From assembly GCA_934670175.1 (NCBI GenBank), contig CAKUOX010000102.1, positions 1 through 5,344 of the forward strand: a stretch of DNA of 5,344 bases. The letters are read 5' to 3'. Positions 1 through 4,984 of the stretch are shown in pieces (the stretch's first letter is position 1; every line of letters begins with the position of its first letter). A program made the translations under genes and the position numbers. This DNA comes from an uncultured Clostridia bacterium (GTDB lineage Bacteria > Bacillota > Clostridia > Christensenellales > Aristaeellaceae). Under the pieces are notes generated by a model, which saw only the letters and a list, made by a program, of their open reading frames with translations, made no database searches and was not told the origin of the DNA.

Positions 1-77
1 CCGATGCCGTAGATATACGTCAGGGCGATTTCAATGCGTTTCTCCCTGGGAAGGTCGACACCCGAGATTCGTGCCAT
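1..77 (-). CDS. rpsM: 30S ribosomal protein S13, N-terminal fragment (runs off the window)
   Basis: S13 sits in the head of the small subunit, contacts the P-site tRNA and takes part in bridges to the large subunit. Only the first 25 codons plus two bases of the next are present. They read MARISGVDLPREKRIEIAL followed by TYIYGI, an almost exact match to the highly conserved S13 N-terminus. The ATG at 77-75 is chosen because S13 proteins begin at this Met-Ala-Arg and a GGAGGT motif (94-89) lies 11 nt upstream. The rest of the gene lies to the left of the window. In relatives rpsM opens the alpha operon (rpsM-rpsK-rpsD-rpoA-rplQ), but none of those later genes is visible here. Unusually, 400 bp separate it from rpmJ, with an apparent promoter and structured leader in between. 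Confidence 0.97.
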   Translation of the reverse strand, partial: MARISGVDLPREKRIEIALTYIYGI

Positions 78-96
78 TGGATGAATGCACCTCCAA
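77..96 (-). promoter_or_regulatory. rpsM ribosome binding site within a small hairpin
   Basis: The Shine-Dalgarno GGAGGT reads 94-89 on the minus strand. UUGGA (96-92) can pair with UCCAA (81-77), so three bases of the Shine-Dalgarno and the A of the start codon fall in a 5-bp stem with a 10-nt loop. Such a fold could dampen ribosome entry. The pairing is seen in the sequence. Any regulatory role is inference, and the stem is weak alone. Confidence 0.5.
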
Positions 97-156
97 CTAA
101 CTTACGCTTGTACTTGCCCGGCGCCTGGCGTAGCCCCGAGCGGGTTATTTGAAAAG

Positions 157-232
157 CTTCGGAAAATGAGACGCAAAGCGAACGCGGCATCAGCATTGCC
201 GCATCCACCGAGCCTCACCAGCCGCTCCGAAA
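157..232 (-). promoter_or_regulatory. Structured 5' leader RNA of rpsM (probable ribosomal-protein autoregulatory element)
   Basis: The minus-strand RNA from 232 to 157 can be drawn as one long three-helix stem-loop. P1 pairs UUUCGGA (232-226) with UCCGAAG (163-157). P2 pairs GUGAGGC (218-212) with GUCUCAU (172-166). P3 pairs GGAUGCGGCA (206-197) with UGCCGCGUUC (189-180) around a 7-nt loop. Internal loops are 7 by 2 nt between P1 and P2 and 5 by 7 nt between P2 and P3. It begins about 11 nt after the predicted transcription start and ends about 80 nt before the rpsM start codon. The alpha operon is controlled by S4 binding its leader in E. coli, and S4 also controls rpsD in Bacillus. An S4-type (or S13-type) control element is therefore a reasonable guess, but I do not recognise a named family in the fold. 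Confidence 0.5.
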
Positions 233-249
233 TCTATTCAGACTTATTG

Positions 250-279
250 ATTATACCACATTGCGGCACCAAATTGCAA
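250..279 (-). promoter_or_regulatory. Probable sigma-A-type promoter driving rpsM and the alpha operon
   Basis: On the minus strand a perfect -10 box TATAAT lies at 255-250. It is preceded by TGG, giving an extended TGnTATAAT. A -35-like TTGCAA (4 of 6 matches to TTGACA) lies at 279-274, 18 nt upstream. The start of transcription would be around 244-243, giving a leader of roughly 165 nt before rpsM. The site lies in a gene-free gap, points the same way as rpsM, and is followed directly by a stem-loop leader, all of which supports it. Confidence 0.72.
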
Positions 280-477
280 TTCGTTCGTGCGCCACAAGGT
301 TAAATTACGCAGCTTTGCAATGTTATTTTTTGGTTGAATGCGCCAAACACAGCAATTCTGAGCGAACTCATTTCAGCGATCGCCGCTATTTGCAGGATCT
401 CTTCCATTTATCCGCTCAGACTGCATCTCGCGCGCCACAGCCTCAAACAGCCTGCGCCGCCGCTGATTCTGCTGTTA
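256..477. other. Gene-free stretch between rpmJ and the rpsM promoter
   Basis: No convincing gene is visible on either strand. A minus-strand reading of 35 codons (407-300) has no Shine-Dalgarno and resembles nothing I know. Direct structure includes an 8-bp perfect inverted repeat, TCTGAGCG at 357-364 and CGCTCAGA at 413-420, which encloses a smaller AGCG/CGCT hairpin at 375-387. There is also a direct repeat ACAGCCT near 437-455 and the palindrome ATTGCAAT at 273-280, which overlaps the -35 box. No hairpin with a following U-run on the minus strand was found, so no intrinsic terminator is called and the spc transcript may read through into rpsM. Confidence 0.55.
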
Positions 478-482
478 TCAGC
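462..482 (-). other. Small hairpin over the rpmJ stop codon
   Basis: GCUGAU (482-477) and AUCAGC (467-462) form a perfect 6-bp stem with a 9-nt loop on the minus-strand RNA, including the rpmJ UGA. It has no U-tract after it; the next bases are GGCGGCGC. It therefore does not qualify as an intrinsic terminator. It might protect the 3' end of a processed spc mRNA, or it may be chance. Confidence 0.3.
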
Positions 483-591
483 CCTGCTTCTGCTTATGCT
501 TGGGGTTTTCGCAGATAATCATCACGCGGCCCTTGCGCTTGATGACCTTGCACTTTTCGCACATGGGCTTCACGGAAGGTCTTACTTTCAT
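478..591 (-). CDS. rpmJ: 50S ribosomal protein L36, zinc-ribbon (C+) form
   Basis: L36 is the smallest large-subunit protein; it helps organise 23S rRNA late in assembly. The 37-residue reading begins MKVRPSVKPMCEKCKVI and ends in the basic tail KHKQKQG, full length for the family. The zinc ligands C11, C14, C27 and H32 (C-X2-C-X12-C-X4-H) are all present, so this is the zinc-binding C+ form, not the cysteine-free paralogue used under zinc shortage. The start is fixed by AGGAGG at 604-599, 7 nt before the ATG. It lies 29 nt after infA and is the last gene of the compact spc cluster. After it comes a 400-bp gap, where most relatives have rpsM within a short distance. Confidence 0.97.
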   Translation of the reverse strand: MKVRPSVKPMCEKCKVIKRKGRVMIICENPKHKQKQG

Positions 592-620
592 GGTATTGCC
601 TCCTTGCTTGATCCAATCGA

Positions 621-842
621 TCAGTTCTTGCTGCGCCAGGTGATCCGGCCTCGGGTCAGATCATAGGGCGAAAGCTCGATCGTTACTTTATCGCCCGGGT
701 AGATGCGAATGTAATTCATACGCATTTTGCCGGACACATGCGCCAATATCTTGTGCCCATTGGGCAGCTCAACCTCGAACATGGCGTTGGGATAAGATTC
801 TGTGACAACGCCTTCAACTTCAATAACATCGGACTTGGACAC
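621..842 (-). CDS. infA: Translation initiation factor IF-1 (GTG start)
   Basis: IF-1 binds the ribosomal A site on the 30S subunit during initiation and works with IF-2 and IF-3. The product is 73 residues, starting (M)SKSDVIEVEG. It has the S1-like OB-fold core (NGHKILAHVSGKMRMNYIRI, residues 28-47) and the family C-terminus PYDLTRGRITWR (59-70), normal in length and complete. The start is taken as the GTG at 842-840: IF-1 proteins begin at this Ser-Lys position, and GGAGG at 857-853 lies 10 nt upstream. A longer in-frame reading from an ATG at 869 would add nine residues, but it would start upstream of that Shine-Dalgarno and inside the KOW gene, so it is not favoured. The gene follows the KOW stop codon after 2 nt, suggesting coupled translation. 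Confidence 0.96.
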   Translation of the reverse strand: MSKSDVIEVEGVVTESYPNAMFEVELPNGHKILAHVSGKMRMNYIRIYPGDKVTIELSPYDLTRGRITWRSKN

Positions 843-857
843 GCCTACATTTCCTCC
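840..857 (-). promoter_or_regulatory. infA ribosome binding site inside the end of the KOW gene, deciding a GTG start
   Basis: The minus strand reads GGAGGAAATGTAGGCGTG. The GGAGG and the ATG-TAG that follows are the last codons (Glu, Met, stop) of the KOW protein. The GTG 2 nt beyond its stop is the infA start. The ATG is only 2 nt from the Shine-Dalgarno and is followed at once by a stop, so it cannot start a protein. A ribosome finishing the KOW gene ends almost on the infA start, which fits termination-reinitiation. Confidence 0.8.
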
Positions 858-1117
858 CTCTTCAACCATGAGCGAACTTCATGATCTTCAATCGCCTGAT
901 GATTTTCAAGCCGCTCGCACATTTCCTGCACCACGATGCCCGTGGTCTTCAGATGCTTGCGCCGCTTCTTTTTCAAGCGATCCATGGTCCTTAGCCTGCC
1001 ATCGGCAAGCATGACAAAATCGGGATCCACTTCCTGCACCACGACAAAACGTCTGCCCTGATCGCGGCCCATTTTCGAAACCACAATGGCGCCGGGCACA
1101 ATCGGGTACCTGTTCAT
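845..1117 (-). CDS. KOW-domain RNA-binding protein (L14e/L6e/L27e-like)
   Basis: This 90-residue basic protein starts with a KOW-type beta-barrel motif. PGAIVVSKMGRDQGRRFVVV (8-27) is followed by a DPDFVMLADGRLRTMDR strand (31-47) and a lysine/arginine-rich patch, LKKKRRKHLK (48-57), typical of a surface that grips rRNA. The C-terminal third (58-90) is acidic-mixed and unremarkable. The family resembles the archaeal and eukaryotic L14e/L6e/L27e proteins. In Firmicutes a member usually lies here, between map and infA (ybzG in Bacillus subtilis, from memory). Its exact role is not established; ribosome or rRNA binding is inferred from the domain and neighbours. The ATG at 1117 overlaps the map stop as ATGA, with a modest GAGG at 1131-1128, 10 nt upstream, so translation is probably coupled to map. 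Confidence 0.93.
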   Translation of the reverse strand: MNRYPIVPGAIVVSKMGRDQGRRFVVVQEVDPDFVMLADGRLRTMDRLKKKRRKHLKTTGIVVQEMCERLENHQAIEDHEVRSWLKREEM

Positions 1118-1890
1118 CGCCGCACTTCCTCTTTCACGCGCTTGCCAGGATAGGAAAGCACCTCCGGCTCGCCATCAGTAATCAGTACGGTGTGTTCATA
1201 ATGCGAACACAGGCTGCCATCGCGGGTCACGATCGTCCAGTCATTATCCTCGCAATAAACCTGCCATGTGCCCATGGAGATCATCGGTTCGATTGCGATG
1301 GTCATGCCGCGCTGGAGCTTTACGCCCCGCCCCGGATGGCCGAAATTCGGCACATTGGGATCCTCGTGCATTTCCTGACCGATGCCGTGGCCGCACAGAT
1401 CGCGGATCACGCCATAGCCGTGCGCTTCGGCATGCTGCTGTATCGCGTGGGAAAGATCGCCGAGCCGGTTTCCCTCTCTGGCCATATTCGCACCGATCCA
1501 GAAGCATTCTTCCGTAACGTCCACCAGCTTCTGTGCCTCCGGAGTGCCGCCGCCGACCAGCACCGAAAAGGCGCTGTCCGACTGCCAGCCGTCCAGAATC
1601 ACGCCGCAGTCAACGCTGAGCAGCTGACCCTGCCTGAGTTTTTTCCGATCTGCAAAACCATGTACGACCTGATCATCTACTGAGGCACAGATCGAAAACG
1701 GGAAACCCTCGAAGCCCTTGAAGGACGGCACCGCGCCCGCCTGGCGGATCAGCTTTTCAGCCATCTGATCCAGGTGCAGCGTGGTCACGCCGGGTTCGAT
1801 TTCATTGCGAAGCGCCTCAAGCACGCTGTGAAGCAGTGCGCCGGCCGCGCGCATTTTCTCAATCTGCGATTCGTTTTTAATGGTGATCAT
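1114..1890 (-). CDS. map: Methionine aminopeptidase, type I
   Basis: This cytosolic two-metal enzyme removes the initiator methionine from new proteins when the second residue is small. At 258 residues it is the short type Ia form with no N-terminal zinc-finger extension. All metal ligands are visible by alignment to the E. coli enzyme: D94 (SVDCG), D105 (SDSAF), H168 (CGHGIGQ), E201 (AIEPM) and E232 (YEHTV). The catalytic histidines H77 (VVHG) and H175 (MHEDP) are also present, so it should be active. The ATG at 1890 is 3 nt after the adk stop. Its GGAG Shine-Dalgarno (1900-1897) lies in the last codons of adk, 6 nt upstream. The 3' end overlaps the KOW gene by 4 nt. Placement after secY and adk is the usual Firmicute order. 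Confidence 0.98.
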   Translation of the reverse strand: MITIKNESQIEKMRAAGALLHSVLEALRNEIEPGVTTLHLDQMAEKLIRQAGAVPSFKGFEGFPFSICASVDDQVVHGFADRKKLRQGQLLSVDCGVILDGWQSDSAFSVLVGGGTPEAQKLVDVTEECFWIGANMAREGNRLGDLSHAIQQHAEAHGYGVIRDLCGHGIGQEMHEDPNVPNFGHPGRGVKLQRGMTIAIEPMISMGTWQVYCEDNDWTIVTRDGSLCSHYEHTVLITDGEPEVLSYPGKRVKEEVRR

Positions 1891-1893
1891 GAG

Positions 1894-2538
1894 TTACTCC
1901 AGTGAAGCGAGAATCGCCTTGAAGACGTCCTCTGCGCGGCTGTCGCCGTTGAAGAGTGGGAGCGCCCCAACGTCGATCCGCCTGAGCTTGCCAAGACCGT
2001 CGTAATATCCGATCAGCGGCGCAGTCTGCGCATGGTAGACATCCAGCCGATTGGAGATCGTAGCGGGCTTGTCATCCTCGCGCTGATAGAGCTCACCGCT
2101 GCAAACGGGGCAAACCTTCTCATCCGCGAGCTTGGAAACATGGAATGTGCCGCTGCACTTGCTGCACACGCGGCGGCCGGTCAGCCGCGCCATCAGGCGC
2201 TCGTCCGGCACTTCAATACTGACAACAGCGTCCGGCGCTGCAAATTCATCCAGCGCCATGGCCTGTTCCACCGTGCGGGGGAAGCCGTCGAGCAGGTAGC
2301 CGTTTTCGCAGTCCGGCATGGCTAGGCGTTCCTTGACCATATCGATGACCACGCTGTCGGGCACCAGCTGTCCGGCGTCGATGTAGCGCTTGGCCTCCAG
2401 CCCCGTGGGGGTGCCGTTTTTGATGGCGCTGCGGAACATATCGCCGGTGGAAATGTGCGGGACGCGCAGGTGCGAGCTGACGCCCGTCGCCTGCGTGCCC
2501 TTACCTGCACCAGGAGGGCCTAAGAAAATCAATTTCAT
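1894..2538 (-). CDS. adk: Adenylate kinase with zinc-binding LID
   Basis: Adenylate kinase interconverts ATP, AMP and ADP (ATP + AMP = 2 ADP) in the cytosol. The 214-residue protein has the P-loop GPPGAGKGT (7-15) and the AMP-binding STGDMFR segment (30-36). It also has GYLLDGFPRT (80-89), the LID arginine motif TGRR (120-123) and QREDD (152-156). The LID carries a C4 zinc site: C125, C128, C143, C146. This is normal in Gram-positive bacteria; the E. coli enzyme lacks it. The stretch between the two cysteine pairs is 14 residues and lacks the NPP segment; from memory the Bacillus enzyme has 16 there, so the LID is slightly trimmed. The start is set by GGAGG (2550-2546), 7 nt before the ATG. 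The gene follows secY after 19 nt. Confidence 0.98.
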   Translation of the reverse strand: MKLIFLGPPGAGKGTQATGVSSHLRVPHISTGDMFRSAIKNGTPTGLEAKRYIDAGQLVPDSVVIDMVKERLAMPDCENGYLLDGFPRTVEQAMALDEFAAPDAVVSIEVPDERLMARLTGRRVCSKCSGTFHVSKLADEKVCPVCSGELYQREDDKPATISNRLDVYHAQTAPLIGYYDGLGKLRRIDVGALPLFNGDSRAEDVFKAILASLE

Positions 2539-2557
2539 GGTCCGACCTCCGTGCAGC

Positions 2558-3814
2558 TTAGAGGAAGCCCTTGTAATGGCGCATCATCATTTCGCTCTCG
2601 AGCTGACGCATGGTCTCCATCGCAACGGAAACTGCGATCATCAGCGAGGAAGCAGCGAAGCTGAGCGTAACGCCCGCGATCGCATAGATGGCCGTCGGAA
2701 TCACAGCCAGGATCGCAAGGTAGATCGCGCCGAAGCAGGTAATGCGTCCGGAGATCTTCTTGATGAAATCGCTGGTGGGCTTGCCCTGGCGAATGCCGGG
2801 GATCATGCCGCCGTTGTTCTGGATATTCTTCGCAATTTCAACGGGGTTAAAGCTGATGGAAGAATAGAAGAACGTGAAGCCGAAAATCATCACCATGAAG
2901 ATGAGCTGATAGATCCAGGACATCGTGGAGACGTGGCTGGTCCACCATGCATTCGCCTTGGAGTTCTGGAAGAACATCAGGATGGTCCCCGGGAACTGCA
3001 TGATCGCGCTTGCGAAGATCAGCGGCAGCACGCCAGAGGAGTTCAGCTTCAGCGGGATGTGCGTGGACTGGCCGCCGTACATCTTGCGGCCGACCATGCG
3101 CTTGGCATACTGAATCGGTATGCGGCGCTCACCCAGATCAACCAGCACGATGCCGACGATCAGGATCACGAATACGACGATGGAGGCGATCATGCCGCCG
3201 ATATTGCTCTGCGTGCTGGGAGCGAACAGGCTATACACGTTCGTTTCAACGCTGCGAGCGATATTGGAGATGATGCCGGCGAAGATCAGCAGCGAGATGC
3301 CGTTGCCGATGCCGTTTTCAGTGATGCGTTCGCCCAGCCACATGGCGATCGCAGTACCGCCAGCCAGGCAGACCGCGATGGTGATCAGGCCGAGGAACTG
3401 GTTGGTGGCGTTGGCTCTCATGGCGACGGTCAGTGCGACAGCCTGCAGGAAGCCAAGGCCTACGGTAACATAGCGGGTGATCTGGGCGATCTTCTTTCTG
3501 CCCTCTTCACCCTCCTTCTGCAGCTCCTCCAGCTTCGGGATCGCCACGCACAGCAGCTGCATGATAATGCTGGCATTGATGTACGGGGTGATGCCCATCG
3601 CCATGATGGTGTACTGCGAAAGGTTGGAGCCGGTCATCGAATTGATGAAGCCGAGCAGGGAATACTTTTCGAGTGCATCAGCAATCAGGGTGGTGTCAAC
3701 GCCGGGAACGGGAACAAAGCACAGGAGACGATAGATCAGAAGCATTCCCAGGGTATAGAGAATCTTCTTTCTGAGGTCGGTAATCTTCCATGCATTCTTC
3801 AACGTTTCACGCAT
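2558..3814 (-). CDS. secY: Protein translocase channel subunit SecY
   Basis: SecY forms the membrane channel through which SecA or the ribosome moves secreted and membrane proteins, together with SecE and SecG. The 418-residue protein shows about ten hydrophobic spans, roughly at 18-36, 68-91, 112-131, 139-160, 172-188, 209-227, 262-282, 302-321, 357-377 and 382-399. Family landmarks include GITPYINASIIMQLL (74-88), GERITENGIGNGISLLIFAG (161-180) and the cytosolic loop GERRIPIQYAKRMVG (228-242). The C5 loop is IPGIRQGKPT (338-347), with the conserved arginine R342; Q343 stands where proline is common. The C-terminal MRHYKGFL is typical of Firmicutes. The ATG is 1 nt after the rplO stop, and a strong AGAGGTGATC Shine-Dalgarno lies in the last rplO codons. 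Confidence 0.98.
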   Translation of the reverse strand: MRETLKNAWKITDLRKKILYTLGMLLIYRLLCFVPVPGVDTTLIADALEKYSLLGFINSMTGSNLSQYTIMAMGITPYINASIIMQLLCVAIPKLEELQKEGEEGRKKIAQITRYVTVGLGFLQAVALTVAMRANATNQFLGLITIAVCLAGGTAIAMWLGERITENGIGNGISLLIFAGIISNIARSVETNVYSLFAPSTQSNIGGMIASIVVFVILIVGIVLVDLGERRIPIQYAKRMVGRKMYGGQSTHIPLKLNSSGVLPLIFASAIMQFPGTILMFFQNSKANAWWTSHVSTMSWIYQLIFMVMIFGFTFFYSSISFNPVEIAKNIQNNGGMIPGIRQGKPTSDFIKKISGRITCFGAIYLAILAVIPTAIYAIAGVTLSFAASSLMIAVSVAMETMRQLESEMMMRHYKGFL

Positions 3815-3815
3815 C

Positions 3816-4256
3816 TCAGATCACCTCTGCTTTCCCGCCTGCCGCCTCGATCTTTTCCTTCGCGGTTGCAGTGAACTTATTTGCCTGAACCGTGAGTTTT
3901 TTAGTGAGTTCGCCGTTGCCCATGATCTTCACGCCATCTTCAATCTTCTTGATGATGCCCATTTCGATCAGCTCAACGGGAGATACAACCTGGCCGTCCT
4001 CGAACACTTCGAGACGATCCACGTTGATGGCAACGTATTCCGTGCGCCACTTGTTGGTAAAGCCGCGCTTAGGAAGACGCATGGTCAGAGGCATCTGGCC
4101 GCCCTCGAAGCCGGGGCGCTTGCCGCCGCCGGAGCGAGCCTTGGCACCCTTGTGGCCCTTACCGGAGGTCTTGCCCAGACCGGAGCCGATGCCGCGGCCA
4201 AGACGCTTTTCTGCGGTGGTCGCACCCAGAGCGGGTTTCAAATCGTGCAGTTTCAT
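3816..4256 (-). CDS. rplO: 50S ribosomal protein L15
   Basis: L15 is a large-subunit protein that threads a long basic arm into 23S rRNA and helps late assembly. At 146 residues it is full length. The N-terminal arm has the characteristic Gly/Lys/Arg-rich run, with KRLGRGIGSGLGKTSGKGHK at 17-36, followed by RPGFEGGQMPL (47-57). The C-terminal L15 signature is also present: IMGNGELTKKLTV at 111-123, then FTATAKEKIEAAGG at 128-141. The ATG at 4256 is preceded by AAGGAGG with a 10-nt spacer. That Shine-Dalgarno starts at the rpmD stop codon, 15 nt before rplO. The gene ends 1 nt before secY, whose ribosome binding site it contains. This rpmD-rplO-secY order is nearly universal in bacteria. Confidence 0.98.
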   Translation of the reverse strand: MKLHDLKPALGATTAEKRLGRGIGSGLGKTSGKGHKGAKARSGGGKRPGFEGGQMPLTMRLPKRGFTNKWRTEYVAINVDRLEVFEDGQVVSPVELIEMGIIKKIEDGVKIMGNGELTKKLTVQANKFTATAKEKIEAAGGKAEVI

Positions 4257-4271
4257 GTCTTGTAGGCCTCC

Positions 4272-4454
4272 TTAGTTCTGAATCTCTTCGACCTTAACCA
4301 TGTGCTTGACCTTGAAGATCATGCCGCGGATGGCGGCGTTGTCTTCCTTAACGACGCTGTGGCCGATCTTGTGAAGGCCGAGCGCTTCGATGGTCGCGAT
4401 CTGATCCTTCAGGCAGGCGATGGTGGATTTGGTCTGCGTAATTTTAAGCTTCAT
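4272..4454 (-). CDS. rpmD: 50S ribosomal protein L30
   Basis: L30 is a small large-subunit protein of the ferredoxin-like L30/L7e fold. The 60-residue product has the expected pattern: a first strand KLKITQTKST (2-11), a helix DQIATIEALGLHKIG (17-31), and the family motif VVKEDNAAIRGMIFKV (34-49) leading to the last strand HMVKVEE (51-57). Length is normal for bacteria. The ATG at 4454 follows GGGAGG with an 8-nt spacer, and the Shine-Dalgarno begins next to the rpsE stop codon (14-nt gap). Its place between rpsE and rplO is the standard spc order. Confidence 0.97.
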   Translation of the reverse strand: MKLKITQTKSTIACLKDQIATIEALGLHKIGHSVVKEDNAAIRGMIFKVKHMVKVEEIQN

Positions 4455-4468
4455 GTGCGTATCCTCCC

Positions 4469-4975
4469 TTAACCGAGCAGCTCTTCGACGGTCTTGCCGC
4501 GCAGCTTTGCAACCTGTTCGGCGGAACGCATCTGACGGAGTCCTTCAAGGGTCGCCCGAACAACATTGATCTTGTTGTTGGAGCCGATGGACTTGGTAAC
4601 GATGTTCTTGATGCCGCAGGCTTCCAGAACGTCACGCACCGGGCCGCCGGCGATAACGCCGGTACCTTCGGGTGCGGGCAGCATCTTCACGCGCGCGGTG
4701 CCGTATACGCCGACCGCCTCGTGCGGGATGGTGGTGCCGTCCAGCGGAACGGTGAACATCTGCTTTTTGGCGTCTTCAGTTCCCTTGCGGATAGCTTCGG
4801 GAATTTCAACGGCCTTGCCCATGCCGCAGCCGACGCGGCCCTTTTCGTCGCCGACAACCATCAGTGCGGAGAATCGCATGTTGCGGCCGCCCTTAACGGT
4901 CTTGGAAACGCGATTCACGGCAACCAATTTCTCTTTGAATTCGCTAACTTGCTCATTGCGCTGCATTGCGTTCAT
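4469..4975 (-). CDS. rpsE: 30S ribosomal protein S5
   Basis: S5 lies at the mRNA entry side of the 30S subunit and affects decoding accuracy and mRNA unwinding. The N-terminal dsRBD-like S5 domain (about 13-76) has KLVAVNRVSKTVKGGRNMRF (16-35), the loop where spectinomycin-resistance changes are known in other bacteria, here with the ordinary sequence. It continues with VGCGMGKAVEIPEAIRKG (48-65). The C-terminal domain has PHEAVGVYGTARVKMLPAPE (84-103) and GPVRDVLEACGIKNIVTKS (111-129). The start is not certain. The ATG at 4975 is only 2 nt from the GGAGG at 4982-4978, while an in-frame ATG at 4966 is 11 nt from it and would give 165 residues. Either fits the variable S5 N-terminus. The gene begins 9 nt after rplR. 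Confidence 0.97.
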   Translation of the reverse strand: MNAMQRNEQVSEFKEKLVAVNRVSKTVKGGRNMRFSALMVVGDEKGRVGCGMGKAVEIPEAIRKGTEDAKKQMFTVPLDGTTIPHEAVGVYGTARVKMLPAPEGTGVIAGGPVRDVLEACGIKNIVTKSIGSNNKINVVRATLEGLRQMRSAEQVAKLRGKTVEELLG

Positions 4976-4984
4976 ATCCTCCTT

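Noticed and set aside
78..249. T-box or metabolite riboswitch in the rpsM leader
   Set aside because: No T-box sequence (such as the GGUGG-ACCGCG core) and no riboswitch core I can recognise; ribosomal-protein control fits the downstream gene better.
300..407. A 35-codon minus-strand reading frame in the rpmJ-rpsM gap
   Set aside because: No Shine-Dalgarno before its ATG and no similarity I recognise; stop codons are frequent in this stretch. Could only be revived by ribosome profiling or conservation.
462..482. Possible intrinsic terminator after rpmJ
   Set aside because: The hairpin overlaps the stop codon and is followed by GC-rich sequence, with no run of U.
334..666. A 110-codon plus-strand reading frame with a hydrophobic Leu-rich middle
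   Set aside because: It runs antisense through rpmJ and into infA, has no Shine-Dalgarno, and its Leu-rich part is largely the reverse of Lys/Gln codons of L36. Not a gene.
621..869. Longer infA reading from an ATG at 869
   Set aside because: It would add nine residues not typical of IF-1 and start upstream of the GGAGG that correctly serves the GTG at 842.
1192..1683. A 163-codon plus-strand reading frame
   Set aside because: Fully antisense to map, no ribosome binding site, no recognisable domain.
2390..3874. A 494-codon open reading frame on the plus strand
   Set aside because: It lies antisense to secY and the starts of adk and rplO. It has no ribosome binding site at its start, is full of Asp/His/Arg low-sense composition, and resembles no protein family. 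It is an effect of the codon bias of the genes opposite.
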